Counted from the first letter of the stretch, positions 8,595-17,631 are shown. The stretch is DNA of 64,000 nt from Amycolatopsis saalfeldensis (GCF_900110575.1 NZ_FOEF01000026.1:50826-114825), one strand, 5' to 3'. Numbers and translations: made by a program. Notes: generated by a model from the sequence alone, not told the origin.

Positions 8595-9172
8595 CGTCGC
8601 CTACCGCGAACAGTCGCACGAACGGGCTGGCGCGGGTGGACACTGGATGCATGGATCTGCATGCCGTGCACGAGGAGATGGAGCGAGCGCGGGCGAGCTT
8701 CCACCAAGCGCTCGATAGCGCGTCGGAGGCCGACCTTCGTCGCCGATCCGATGGCACCCGGTGGAACAACAAGCAACTGTTGTTCCACATGCTGCTCGGC
8801 TACCTGATCATGCGTGCGCTGATGAATCTGGTCCGCCTGTTCGGCCGCCTGCCCGCCGGAGTCAGCCGGGCTTACGCGCGATTGCTCAATAAGGCGACGC
8901 GCCCCTTCGATGTCGTGAACTATGCCGGCTCCGCTCTCGGCGGCACGTTCCTCACTCCACGGCGGATGGGGATCATGTTCGATCATGTGATCGCGGCGCT
9001 GCACCGCAGACTCGACGCAGAGGCCGTTATCGACCTTGGCCGGGGCATGCACTATCCGACCCGGTGGGATCCGTTCTTCCAGGACTTCATGACTCTGGCC
9101 GACGTGTACCGATTCCCGACTCAGCACTTCGATTTCCATCGCCGTCAGCTCACGCTCGGCGCCGGTGGATGA
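8591..9172 (+). CDS. DinB-like four-helix protein
   Basis: A 193-residue protein with the DinB/YfiT layout: an N-terminal helix with LHAVHEEMERARASFHQAL, a histidine in LLFHMLLGYLIM, and C-terminal histidines in YRFPTQHFDFHRRQL. DinB-superfamily proteins often bind a metal through three His and act as thiol-dependent transferases. The start overlaps the cadD-like stop; an internal ATG at 8651 is an alternative. A short degenerate copy of its 3' end is present at 17740-17840. Confidence 0.7.
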   Translation: MTSPTANSRTNGLARVDTGCMDLHAVHEEMERARASFHQALDSASEADLRRRSDGTRWNNKQLLFHMLLGYLIMRALMNLVRLFGRLPAGVSRAYARLLNKATRPFDVVNYAGSALGGTFLTPRRMGIMFDHVIAALHRRLDAEAVIDLGRGMHYPTRWDPFFQDFMTLADVYRFPTQHFDFHRRQLTLGAGG

Positions 9173-9178
9173 TGCTCG

Positions 9179-10018
9179 CTACCGGACGGGTGAGCGGCGT
9201 TCGATGAGCACGGTGTCGTGCCAGACGCCATCGACCTGGGCGATGCGTTCGCGGATGCCGACGGTGCGGTAGCCGGCAGCGTGGTGCAGCGCGATGCTGG
9301 CCCGGTTCTCGGTGAAGATCGCGGTCTGCAGGGTCCACAGCCCGGCGGCGTCGGCGGCGGTGACTTGCTTGTGCAGCAAGGCTTTGCCGATGCCCCGGCC
9401 ACGGTGGCCGTCGGCGACGTAGACCGAGGTTTCCGCGACACCGGAGTAGCAGTCCCGTGTGGACACCGGGCTGGCCGCGGTCCAGCCGACGACCTCGCCG
9501 TCGAGTTCGGCGACCCAGCGGTGCTCGGGTAGCCATTTCGCGTCCAGGCTGGCCCGGCTGGGCACGGTGGTCTCGAAGGTCGCGATCCCGGTGGCGATGC
9601 CTTCGCCGTAGATGCGCCGAACCGCGGCCCAGTCGTCCGGTTCGAGGGCGCGGACGGTGACGTCGGCCGGGACGTCGTCGGGGCAGCACGGGCGCGGGGC
9701 GAGCAGGCCCATCACGGCGTCGGCGGCGTGCGGGAGTCCGGCGCAGCAGGCTTCGTTGACGGTGACGATCGTGGCGGTGCCCTCCTTGCGGAGGCGGACG
9801 AAGCCGACGTCGGCGAGCTTGCGCACGTGGTGTGAGGTGGTGGACTGGCTGGTGCCGAGGATCTCGGTCAGCGCGCCCACTGTGATGCCTTTCGGGCTGG
9901 TGGCCACCGCGTGCAGCAGCCGGACCCGGACCGGCTCGGCCAGGCAGGCGAACCAGTCGGCGTAGGTGGCGGCCTCGCCGGTGGGCAGGACTTGGGCCTG
10001 GGGCAGCGCGATCGGCAT
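9179..10018 (-). CDS. ArsR-GNAT fusion (arsenic-responsive repressor plus ArsN-like acetyltransferase)
   Basis: A 279-residue two-domain protein. Residues 15-90 are an ArsR winged helix (CLAEPVRVRLLHAV, TSQSTTSHHVRKL). Cys pairs at 91-92 and 111-112, plus Cys25, could bind As(III). Residues 119-279 are a GNAT domain with the acetyl-CoA loop GHRGRGIGKALL and resemble phosphinothricin/ArsN acetyltransferases, some of which detoxify arsinothricin. The gene diverges from the flavoprotein operon across two inverted repeats. It probably represses both directions, by inference. Confidence 0.85.
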   Translation of the reverse strand: MPIALPQAQVLPTGEAATYADWFACLAEPVRVRLLHAVATSPKGITVGALTEILGTSQSTTSHHVRKLADVGFVRLRKEGTATIVTVNEACCAGLPHAADAVMGLLAPRPCCPDDVPADVTVRALEPDDWAAVRRIYGEGIATGIATFETTVPSRASLDAKWLPEHRWVAELDGEVVGWTAASPVSTRDCYSGVAETSVYVADGHRGRGIGKALLHKQVTAADAAGLWTLQTAIFTENRASIALHHAAGYRTVGIRERIAQVDGVWHDTVLIERRSPVR

Positions 10019-10030
10019 GCCGCCCAGTAT

Positions 10031-10073
10031 ATCGATCGGAATCGATGGTTGTATCTATCGATGTCGGTCGATA
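10031..10073. promoter_or_regulatory. Double ArsR-type operator
   Basis: Two inverted repeats lie in the divergent gap: ATCGAT-N4-ATCGAT (10031-10046) and TATCGA-N6-TCGATA (10056-10073). They share the ATCGAT core and sit where an ArsR dimer could block both promoters. The GNAT-fused ArsR is the obvious candidate regulator. Confidence 0.6.
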
Positions 10074-10118
10074 CTCTCGGCCGTGTCAATCGAGCTGGAT
10101 CGATGGAAGAGGTGCGGG

Positions 10119-11453
10119 ATGAGCGACCTGCCTGTGGTGGTGGTCGGTGCGGGACCGGTGGGGCTGGCCGCCGCGGCGGAACTGGTCGAGCGGGGACTGA
10201 CCCCGTTGGTGCTCGAACGTGGTGAACGTGCGGGTGCGGCCGTGGCGCAGTGGCATCACGTGCGGTTGTTCTCCCGCTGGGCCGAGCTGGTCGCCCCGGC
10301 CGCGCGTCGTCTGCTGGAACCGCAAGGCTGGCAGGCCCCCGACGCCGAGGGCTATCCAACCGGGGCGGAGTGGGCACGGCTGTACCTGCGCCCGCTGGCC
10401 GACGCGCTCGGCGACCGAGTCCGGTTCGGCAGCGAGGTCGTCGGGGTCGCACGCCGCGGCCGGGACCGTGTGGTGGATACCGGACGAGAGTCCGAGCCAC
10501 TGACCGTGCACGTCCGCACCGCCGACGGCCGCGAGGAGCGGATCACCGCGAGCGCCGTGATCGACGCCTCCGGGACATGGACCTCGCCGAACCCGCTGGG
10601 TGGAGACGGGCTGCCCGCGATCGGCGAAACCGCCGCCGCCGACCGGATCGCCTACCAAGTCCCGGACCTCACCGATGCGACGGTGGCCGCGCGGTACGCG
10701 GGCAAGCACGTGGTGGTCGCCGGCAGCGGGCACTCGGCGCTGACCGCACTGGTCGCCTTCGCCGGGCTGGCCGAGCAGCAGCCGTCGACCCGGATCACCT
10801 GGCTGCTGCGCCGCGGCGCAGTCGGCACCGTGTTCGGCGGCGGCGAGGCCGACCAGCTCCCGGCCCGTGGCGCACTGGGCCTGCGGGCCAAGGCCGCGGT
10901 CGAGGCCGGGCACGTCCGCGTGGTCACCGGCTTCCGCACCGACGCCGTCGAGCCCGACGGTGACCGATTGGTGCTGCGGTCCTCGGCGGGGCAGCGGCTG
11001 GAGGCGGCGGACGAGGTCGTGGTGCTCGCCGGGTTCCGGCCGGACCTGTCGTGGCTGTCCGAAGTGCGCCTGGCGTTGGACGCGACGCTGCAGGCGCCGG
11101 TCGCGTTGGCGCCGCTGATCGACCCGAACGTGCATTCCTGCGGCACCGTCTACCCCCACGGAGCGAAGGAACTCACGCACCCGGAGTCGAACGTCTTCCT
11201 GGCCGGGATGAAGAGCTACGGCCGCGCGCCGACCTTCCTGGCAATGACCGGGTACGAGCAGGTCCGCTCGATCGCCGCCGCGCTGGCCGGTGACCGCGAG
11301 TCCGCCGAGCGGGTGGAGCTGGTGCTGCCCGAAACCGGCGTCTGCGGCGGCTCGGGCGTGTTCGACGCGCCGGCCGAGGACCAGGCAGGCGGCTGCTGCG
11401 GCACCCCAAGCGGCCCGGAGGTGCTGACGCTGTCCGCGCCGTCGGCCCGCTGA
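10119..11453 (+). CDS. FAD-dependent oxidoreductase of the arsenic island, Cys-rich tail
   Basis: A 444-residue flavoprotein. The N-terminal Rossmann motif is VVVVGAGPVGLAAAAEL, and a second nucleotide-binding motif is VVVAGSGHSALTALVA (about residue 200). It resembles flavin monooxygenase or thioredoxin-reductase-like proteins of actinobacterial arsenic loci (ArsO/ArsT group). The last 35 residues add VCGGSGVF and AGGCCGTP, which could bind arsenic. ATG at 10119 follows GAAGAGG. The substrate is unknown. Confidence 0.75.
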   Translation: MSDLPVVVVGAGPVGLAAAAELVERGLTPLVLERGERAGAAVAQWHHVRLFSRWAELVAPAARRLLEPQGWQAPDAEGYPTGAEWARLYLRPLADALGDRVRFGSEVVGVARRGRDRVVDTGRESEPLTVHVRTADGREERITASAVIDASGTWTSPNPLGGDGLPAIGETAAADRIAYQVPDLTDATVAARYAGKHVVVAGSGHSALTALVAFAGLAEQQPSTRITWLLRRGAVGTVFGGGEADQLPARGALGLRAKAAVEAGHVRVVTGFRTDAVEPDGDRLVLRSSAGQRLEAADEVVVLAGFRPDLSWLSEVRLALDATLQAPVALAPLIDPNVHSCGTVYPHGAKELTHPESNVFLAGMKSYGRAPTFLAMTGYEQVRSIAAALAGDRESAERVELVLPETGVCGGSGVFDAPAEDQAGGCCGTPSGPEVLTLSAPSAR

Positions 11454-11459
11454 TCCGGC

Positions 11460-12674
11460 GTGGCCGTCTCGCGAACACTGCCCGAACCGGACGCCGCGAC
11501 GCGCGTCGGGTTGCGGCAAGTCCTGGTCGTGCTGTGCGCCACGGAGATCACCAGCTGGGGCGTGCTGTACTACGCCTTCCCGGTGCTGGCCGGGAAAATC
11601 ACCACGGCCACCGGCTGGCCGACCGCCGCGATCACCGCGGCGCTGTCGGCCAGCCAGCTGGTCGCCGCGCTGATCGGCATCCCGGTCGGGCGCCGGCTGG
11701 ATCGCCACGGCCCGCGCGGGGTGATGACCGCGGGCTCGCTGCTCGCCGTCCCGGCCGTGGTCGCCGTCGCGTACGCACCGAACCTGGCGTGCTTCCTGGC
11801 CGCATGGCTGCTGGTCGGGGTGGCGATGGGCGCGGTGCTCTATCCGCCCGCGTTCGCCGCACTCACCCGCTGGCACGGCCCGAACCGAATCCGCGCGCTG
11901 ACGGTCCTGACGCTGGCGGCGGGATTGGCCAGCACCGTGTTCGCGCCGCTGACGGCGTGGTTGTCGACGTGGCTGGACTGGCGCGGCACCTACCTGGTGC
12001 TCGGCGGGATCCTCGCGGTGATCACGATCCCGGGCCACTGGTTCGGGTTGCGCGTGCCGTGGCCGCCACGGCCACCGGTCGAGGCGCAGCACGCCCATGC
12101 CGCCAATCCGGGACAGGTGGCCCGCAGCCGCAGCTTCGTGGTCCTGGCGGTGGCGTTGAGCATGGCGGCGTTCGCCACGTTCGCGGTCGTGGTCAACCTG
12201 GTACCGCTGCTGGGCGAACGCGGCGTCGGCACGGGAATCGCGGCGGTCGCGCTCGGGCTCGGCGGCGCCGGGCAAGTCGCGGGCCGGCTCGGCTACGCCA
12301 CGCTCACCGCGCGGACCAGTATCCGGACCCGGACGGCGCTGATCCTGCTCGCGATGGCGGCCACGACCGCGCTGCTGGGCATGCTCACCAGCGTGCCCGC
12401 GCTGATCGCCGCGGCGATCCTGGCGGGTATGGCGCGTGGGGTGTTCACGCTGCTGCAGGCCACCGCAATCACCGATCGATGGGGAGCCACCCACTACGGG
12501 CGCCTGATGGGGCTGTTGTCCGCACCGTTGACGATCACGATGGCGCTCGCTCCCTTCGCTGGGGCCGCCCTCGCCAACCTGCTCGACGGCTACGCGACGA
12601 CATTCCTGCTCCTGGGCGCGATCACCGTTGGTGCCGCAGCGCTTTCCCTTGCCAGTACACCAAGAACGTCGTAA
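11460..12674 (+). CDS. MFS transporter of the arsenic island
   Basis: A 404-residue protein with 12 predicted helices and MFS loop motifs such as PVGRRLDRHGPRGVM after helix 2. GTG at 11460 lies 6 nt after the flavoprotein stop. The setting suggests export of an arsenical (inorganic, methylated or conjugated). It is not accompanied by the GAPDH partner expected for ArsJ. Confidence 0.8.
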   Translation: MAVSRTLPEPDAATRVGLRQVLVVLCATEITSWGVLYYAFPVLAGKITTATGWPTAAITAALSASQLVAALIGIPVGRRLDRHGPRGVMTAGSLLAVPAVVAVAYAPNLACFLAAWLLVGVAMGAVLYPPAFAALTRWHGPNRIRALTVLTLAAGLASTVFAPLTAWLSTWLDWRGTYLVLGGILAVITIPGHWFGLRVPWPPRPPVEAQHAHAANPGQVARSRSFVVLAVALSMAAFATFAVVVNLVPLLGERGVGTGIAAVALGLGGAGQVAGRLGYATLTARTSIRTRTALILLAMAATTALLGMLTSVPALIAAAILAGMARGVFTLLQATAITDRWGATHYGRLMGLLSAPLTITMALAPFAGAALANLLDGYATTFLLLGAITVGAAALSLASTPRTS

Positions 12675-12686
12675 GGACAGACATTC

Positions 12687-13730
12687 GTGAACGAGATCGA
12701 CGCACTCGTCATCGGTGCCGGACAGGCTGGGCTCGCTGCCGCGCACGTCCTCCGCGCGGCGGGCCTCGCCCCGGTCGTGCTGGAAGCCGGCGAGGAGCCC
12801 GTCGGGTCGTGGCCGTCCTACTACGACAGCCTCACCCTGTTCTCGCCGGCCCGCTTCAGTGCGCTACCGGGCATGGCCTTCCCCGGCGACCCCGAGCACT
12901 ATCCGCACCGCGACGAAGTCGTCGAGTACCTGCGCCGCTACGCCAAGAACCTCGACGCCGACATCCGTACCGGCCACCGTGTCGACACCGTGCGGCCCGA
13001 CGGAACCGGGTTCGTGGCGCGGCTGGCCGACGGAACCGAGTTGCGCTCGGCGATCCTGATCGCCGCGACGGGCGCGTTCGGCAGACCGTATCGCCCGGCG
13101 CTGCCGGGGTTGGACTCGTTCACCGGCACCGTGCTGCACGCCGCCGACTACCGCGAACCGACCGCGTTCGCAGGGCAGCGGGTCGTGGTGGTCGGCGCGG
13201 CGAACTCCGCGGTCCAGATCGGCACCGAACTCGGCGACCACGCCGCGGTCACACTAGCCACCCGTAAGCCCGTGCGGTTCGCGCCACAACGACCGCTCGG
13301 CCGCGACGTGCATTTCTGGTCGGTGATCAGCGGGTTCGACGCGCTGCCGATCGGGCACCTGCTGCGCACCCCGCCGCACACGCCGGTCAACGACGACGGC
13401 CACTACCAGCGCGCCGTGGCCGCCGGGCGGCCGGACCAACGGCGCATGTTCACCAGCGTCGACGGCAACCGCCTCACCTGGCCCGACGGCACAAGCGAGC
13501 AGGTTGACACGATCATCCTGGCCACCGGCTACCGCCCCGACCTGTCCTACCTCGGCGAGCTGGGCGCGATCACAGGGGACGGCACACCGCGCCAGCGACG
13601 CGGGCTGTCCAGCACGCATCCTGGACTCGGATACGTGGGCCTGGAGTGGCAACGCAGCTTCTCCTCGGCCACGCTGCGCGGAGTCGGCCGCGATGCCCGC
13701 TACGTCGTGCGGCGGCTGCTACGACGCTAA
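12687..13730 (+). CDS. ArsO-like NAD(P)/FAD-dependent oxidoreductase
   Basis: A 347-residue flavoprotein with FAD motif ALVIGAGQAGLAAAHVL at the N-terminus, a central NADPH motif VVVVGAANSAVQIGTEL, and the C-terminal motif IILATGYRPDLSYL. It has the length and order of the ArsO/YhiN-type flavin monooxygenases of arsenic operons. GTG at 12687 follows the MFS gene by 12 nt. The stop overlaps that of the convergent arsC by 4 nt. Confidence 0.8.
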   Translation: MNEIDALVIGAGQAGLAAAHVLRAAGLAPVVLEAGEEPVGSWPSYYDSLTLFSPARFSALPGMAFPGDPEHYPHRDEVVEYLRRYAKNLDADIRTGHRVDTVRPDGTGFVARLADGTELRSAILIAATGAFGRPYRPALPGLDSFTGTVLHAADYREPTAFAGQRVVVVGAANSAVQIGTELGDHAAVTLATRKPVRFAPQRPLGRDVHFWSVISGFDALPIGHLLRTPPHTPVNDDGHYQRAVAAGRPDQRRMFTSVDGNRLTWPDGTSEQVDTIILATGYRPDLSYLGELGAITGDGTPRQRRGLSSTHPGLGYVGLEWQRSFSSATLRGVGRDARYVVRRLLRR

Positions 13731-14359
13731 GCCCCGGCTGGGATGAGCTCGGCGAGCAGCGCTTGGACGCGGCGATCGACCTCGTCGCGAATCGCCCGGA
13801 CCTGCTCGACAGGCTGGTCGGCGGGGTCGTCGATGGGCCAGTCCTCGTAGCGCTTTCCCGGCAGGATCGGACAACTGTCCCCGCAGCCCATGGTGATCAC
13901 GACGTCGGCAGCGGCCAGCACCTCGTTCGTGAGCGGCTTGGGGAATTCCTCATCGAGCGAGAGGCCCAGTTCGGCCATGGCCTGCACGACTTCGGGATGG
14001 ATGGCATCGCGGGGGTCGGATCCGCCGGTGCGGATGTGCAGGTGCGTGCCCGCGTGATGCCGGGTCAGCGCGGCGGCCATCTGCGAGCGGCCCGCGTTAC
14101 CCACGCAGACGAACAACACCTCCGGCACCCGCTTGATCGTCTTGCCCTCTGCCTGGGCCAGCGCGTCGAGCCGTTGGACGGTGAGTTTCTCGGCCAGCGT
14201 CGGCAGGAAGACCGTGACCCGGGCCGTCTCGGCGATCCGGTTGTAGCTGTCGTGGAACAGGTCGTCGATCCGGTCGGAGTCGAACAGCCCCTCGTATCGG
14301 TAGGCGAGCTGGTTGATGATGCGTCGGGCACCCACGTCCCGTTCGGACCGATCGTTCAC
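13727..14359 (-). CDS. arsC: Arsenate reductase (LMW-phosphatase fold) with N-terminal helical domain
   Basis: A 210-residue protein. Residues 1-75 form the three-helix domain (Asp/Tyr-rich, FHDSYNRIAE), and the rest is the LMW phosphatase-like ArsC domain with P-loop CVGNAGR (Cys85, Arg91). MGCGDSCPILPGKRYEDW supplies the other redox cysteines. It reduces As(V) to As(III), probably using mycothiol or thioredoxin. GTG at 14359 has AGGAGG upstream. It ends the leftward arsenic operon. Confidence 0.9.
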   Translation of the reverse strand: MNDRSERDVGARRIINQLAYRYEGLFDSDRIDDLFHDSYNRIAETARVTVFLPTLAEKLTVQRLDALAQAEGKTIKRVPEVLFVCVGNAGRSQMAAALTRHHAGTHLHIRTGGSDPRDAIHPEVVQAMAELGLSLDEEFPKPLTNEVLAAADVVITMGCGDSCPILPGKRYEDWPIDDPADQPVEQVRAIRDEVDRRVQALLAELIPAGA

Positions 14360-14391
14360 TGGCGGCCTCCTCGATGAGGCGAATTTGGCAG

Positions 14392-15153
14392 TCAGCGGGC
14401 CGAGGAGGCCGCCGCGTGCGGGACTACGACCTCCGCGGCTTGCGCCGGCTTGATGCCGGGGTAGAGCGCGCGGACGAGCAGCAGTGCGAGCCCGCCGCCG
14501 ACCACCTGGGTGGCGATGAACACCGGCGCCGACGAGGGCGCGATGCCGGCGAAGGTGTCGCTGAACATCCGGCCCACGGTGATCGCGGGGTTGGCGAAGC
14601 TGGTGGAACTGGTGAACCAGTAGGCAGCGCCGATGTAGGCGCCCACCGCGGCCGGCGCTCGATCTGCCCGCCCGGACCGGGCCAGCGAGAAGATCACCAG
14701 GACCAACCCGACCGTCGCGACGACCTCGGACAGACCGTGCGCGAATGTGGCCCGGTGCGTGGTGCTGATGCTCACCGCGCTGGCCGAGAACATCAGGTTC
14801 GCCAGCACCGCCCCGCTCACGCACCCGACGACCTGGACCGGCAGGTAGGCGAAGGCGTGCCGCCACGGCAGTCCGCCGAACGCGGCGTCCACGAAGGACA
14901 CCACCGGGTTGAAGTGCGCGCCGCTGACGGGACCGAACATCAGGATGATCGTGAACAGGCCGGCCGCGGTCGCCGCGGCGTTCTCGGTCAGCTGCAGACC
15001 GGTGTCGCCGGGTGAAAGCCGCTGCGCGGCGATGCCCGAGCCGATCACCAACGCAGCCAGCAACAGGCTGCCGAGGTACTCGGCGACCAGTTTGCGGCCC
15101 AACGGCTGGTCCATCACCACGTCCTTTGTGCTCTCAGGGGATTCGGGCGTCAT
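14392..15153 (-). CDS. MIP-family channel (AqpS-like)
   Basis: A 253-residue aquaglyceroporin-like membrane protein with six helices and the two half-helix motifs HFNPVVS and FANPAIT. Position between two arsC genes points to arsenite conduction, as described for AqpS in Sinorhizobium. ATG at 15153 overlaps the preceding stop (ATGA); the internal ATG at 15114 (MDQPLGRK) is an alternative start. Confidence 0.85.
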   Translation of the reverse strand: MTPESPESTKDVVMDQPLGRKLVAEYLGSLLLAALVIGSGIAAQRLSPGDTGLQLTENAAATAAGLFTIILMFGPVSGAHFNPVVSFVDAAFGGLPWRHAFAYLPVQVVGCVSGAVLANLMFSASAVSISTTHRATFAHGLSEVVATVGLVLVIFSLARSGRADRAPAAVGAYIGAAYWFTSSTSFANPAITVGRMFSDTFAGIAPSSAPVFIATQVVGGGLALLLVRALYPGIKPAQAAEVVVPHAAASSAR

Positions 15154-15812
15154 GCGACTGCGGTGACGCCCAGCTCGTCGAGCAGGTCACGGACGCGACG
15201 TTCGATCTCGTCGCGGACCGGGCGGACGTCCTCGACGCTCTTGCCTGCTGGGTCGGCCAGTTCCCAGTCGAGGTATCGCTTGCCGGGAAAGATGGGGCAG
15301 GCGTCGCCGCAGCCCATGGTGATCACGACGTCGGCGGCGCGGACGATCTCGTCGGTCCACGGTTTGGGGAACTCGGTGGCGATGTTGATGCCGCGTTCGT
15401 GCATCGCGGCGATCGCCGAGGGGTTGATCTCGTGGCCGGGTTCGGACCCGCCCGACCAGGCCAGTGCCTGATCGCCGGCCAGGTGCTGGAAGAACCCCAT
15501 CGCCATCTGGCTGCGCCCGGCGTTGTGCACGCACAGGAACAGCACCGTGGGCTTGCCGTCGTGATCGTGTCCCTCCACTTTGGCCAGGGCGTGCAGGCGC
15601 TGACGGGCGAACCGTTCGGCCAGCAGCGGCAGGAAGTTCGGGATGGTGCTGTGGCCGGCGAACTGGTCGTAGCTGCTGTGCAGGAACTGTTCGATGGTTT
15701 CGGTGCCGAAGGTGCCGTCGAACTCCCCGTGCAGGCGGGTCGCGGCGGTACGGAGTGCCAGCTGCTGGTCGATGCTCAAATCGCGATGCGGCTCGTGCTG
15801 GGTGTCAGTCAT
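15150..15812 (-). CDS. arsC: Arsenate reductase (LMW-phosphatase fold) with N-terminal helical domain
   Basis: A 220-residue protein of the same architecture as the gene at 13727-14359, but clearly diverged. The P-loop is CVHNAGR (Cys94 to Arg100), with MGCGDACPIFPGKRYLDW downstream. A histidine-bearing linker (KVEGHDHDGKP) joins the helical and catalytic domains. It overlaps the upstream ArsR-ArsC fusion by 8 nt and the aquaporin start by 4 nt. Confidence 0.9.
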   Translation of the reverse strand: MTDTQHEPHRDLSIDQQLALRTAATRLHGEFDGTFGTETIEQFLHSSYDQFAGHSTIPNFLPLLAERFARQRLHALAKVEGHDHDGKPTVLFLCVHNAGRSQMAMGFFQHLAGDQALAWSGGSEPGHEINPSAIAAMHERGINIATEFPKPWTDEIVRAADVVITMGCGDACPIFPGKRYLDWELADPAGKSVEDVRPVRDEIERRVRDLLDELGVTAVA

Positions 15813-16503
15813 CGGCTTCCCGTTCAGGATGGTGGATGGCGGGTGCCAATCGGTCGATCCGGTTGGCGATGTCGAGGAAGGCCCGTTCGAACGCTTTGTC
15901 CGTGCCGACGCGGGCCGGATCGGGAATGGACCAGTGCAGCCGGTCCTCCGCTTGCCCCCCAAGCTCTTCGTGGGCGTTGTCGCACACTGCCACGACCAGA
16001 TCGTCGTGCTGGAGAACGTCGTCGACATGGGCCGTGCGAGCCCGCGCCAGGGACAGGCCGCGCTCGTGCGCGACCGCCGCGGCAAGGGGGTGCACGCGCC
16101 CTGCGGGATGGGTTCCGGCGGACGCGGTCGGGATCTGGCTGCGCCCCGCCCACAGCGCCGCAGCCAGCTGCGAACGTGCCGAATTGTGCGTGCACACGAA
16201 CACCACCCGGTGCGCCGTGCGCAGCCCCGCCGGCACAAGACCGGCCAAGGTCTGGGGCCGCAGGCGAAGATAGGTGCGCCGGTGATCTCCCTCCGACCGG
16301 GACCGTTCGAGCACGCCTGCCTGCTCCAGCAGCTTCAGGTGGTGCGACAGCAGGTTGCTCGGCAGCCCCAGTTCGCTCCCGATCTCGCTGGGCGAGGCAT
16401 CGCCCAGCAGCAACCGGTCCACGATCGCCAGCCGGGCAGGCTCGCCCAGGGCCGCGTGCACCTGCGCCCGCGACCGCACCGAAGTAGACCACTCAACGTT
16501 CAT
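15805..16503 (-). CDS. ArsR-ArsC fusion (repressor plus LMW-phosphatase-like domain)
   Basis: A 232-residue fusion. Residues 8-85 are an ArsR winged helix (GEPARLAIVDRL, LPSNLLSHHLKLL). Residues 98-220 are a LMW phosphatase/ArsC domain with intact P-loop CTHNSAR (Cys104, Arg110). The second domain lacks the MGCGD segment of the other two ArsC proteins. It is the first gene of the leftward operon and should sense arsenic and repress its own promoter; whether the phosphatase domain is catalytic or sensory is open. Confidence 0.88.
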   Translation of the reverse strand: MNVEWSTSVRSRAQVHAALGEPARLAIVDRLLLGDASPSEIGSELGLPSNLLSHHLKLLEQAGVLERSRSEGDHRRTYLRLRPQTLAGLVPAGLRTAHRVVFVCTHNSARSQLAAALWAGRSQIPTASAGTHPAGRVHPLAAAVAHERGLSLARARTAHVDDVLQHDDLVVAVCDNAHEELGGQAEDRLHWSIPDPARVGTDKAFERAFLDIANRIDRLAPAIHHPEREADD

Positions 16504-16525
16504 TGACTCAATGATGATTGAACTA
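16504..16525. promoter_or_regulatory. ArsR-type operator upstream of the arsenic operon
   Basis: The inverted repeat TCAAT-N4-ATTGA (16508-16521) lies immediately before the ATG of the ArsR-ArsC fusion at 16503. The sequence ATCAT/ATGAT around a TTGA/TCAA core is typical of ArsR/SmtB sites. It probably autoregulates the fusion gene. Confidence 0.55.
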
Positions 16526-16626
16526 ATGTCCCCGGTCAAGTGCGGCGGCTCCGCGAGCAGTGCCGGACGTTGAGATTGAGGGACGCCGACACAGTCAGTG
16601 ACGAACCGCGTGCGATGCTCGGGGGC

Positions 16627-17631
16627 ATGACCGACCCGTACTCGCGGTTCGAGATCGCCCGCCCGGACTATCTCGGTGACGACCACTGGGCCTGCGTCGA
16701 GCGCGAAGCAGACCGGCTGTGGCGGTCGCTGGCCGCCGATGACGGTTCGCAAGCCCTCAGCGACATCAAGTGTCTGGTGGAGAGCATCTCGCGCGTCGTG
16801 CTGGAGATCGACGGGACGCCGGCGGCGCCGAACACCGGGTTCGAGACGATCGTGGCCCAGGCGCACACACTGCTGACCGGCCAGCCGGGGCACCAGCTCG
16901 CCAACCAGTCCCCGTTCGGCCAGGTCGCCACCCAGGCAAGCAAGATCGCGAAGAACCTCGGCAACATCAGGAACGAGTTCGGCGGCGGACACGGCCGAGC
17001 ACGAACGCCCGATCTCCGCGACGAGATGGTCGCCTTGGCGCTCGACGGCGGATTGCTCTGGACCCGGTGGGCGCTGCGGCGGCTCGGCTACTTCTCCGAG
17101 GGCCGTCCGACCTCGCTCATCAACGATCTGGTGGTGACACCCCAGACCTTCTACTCCGGCACGCTCGAACGGCGCCTACTCGCCGCCAATCTCTCGGGCC
17201 TGGAGCCCCGGCATCAACGGAGTATCGGCGTCGCCGTCGGCCAGCGCGTCATGCGGGGAACATTCGTGGTTCGGCGCGACGGGCTGGAGCCGTGCCTGGC
17301 GTCGGACGATTTGAACACCTGGCCACGGGACTACCGCCTCGGTCTCGCCTACGGCCTCTGGTTCGATCCGGCTGGCGTACTCACCCTGACGGCCCATTCG
17401 GTTGAGGAAGCGCTCCGGGTGCTGGAGCCCGTGCCAGACAGCGCCGACGACCTCACGGAGTGGGTCACGCGTATCGGCCAGCTCAGGCTTCCTGGTGACC
17501 TCGACGATGACTACGCGGCGTCGATGGCGGCCGAACAACTCGTTCGCCGTTGGATGACGTTCCGTCCCGCGGAGGAGCACCCAGCCTTGACCGCCCTCGC
17601 GGACAACGTCAAGCCGGAGCCCCCATTTTGA
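16627..17631 (+). CDS. Abortive-infection-type protein (Abi-C domain)
   Basis: A 334-residue protein. The first 140 residues carry an Abi C-terminal-family signature: SDIKCLVESISRVVLEI, AHTLLTGQPG, and KIAKNLGNIRNEFGGGHGRA. That is the pattern of Abi_C proteins next to restriction and defence genes. The last 190 residues (LINDLVVTPQTFYSGTLERR onward) are not recognised and may be an effector or sensor. ATG at 16627 follows a G-rich site; ATG at 16615 is an alternative. It begins the defence island. Confidence 0.6.
   Translation: MTDPYSRFEIARPDYLGDDHWACVEREADRLWRSLAADDGSQALSDIKCLVESISRVVLEIDGTPAAPNTGFETIVAQAHTLLTGQPGHQLANQSPFGQVATQASKIAKNLGNIRNEFGGGHGRARTPDLRDEMVALALDGGLLWTRWALRRLGYFSEGRPTSLINDLVVTPQTFYSGTLERRLLAANLSGLEPRHQRSIGVAVGQRVMRGTFVVRRDGLEPCLASDDLNTWPRDYRLGLAYGLWFDPAGVLTLTAHSVEEALRVLEPVPDSADDLTEWVTRIGQLRLPGDLDDDYAASMAAEQLVRRWMTFRPAEEHPALTALADNVKPEPPF

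Noticed and set aside
10086..12746. Long antisense open frame of 886 codons
   Set aside because: It is the GC-rich complement of two recognisable genes (flavoprotein and MFS) and its translation has no domain.
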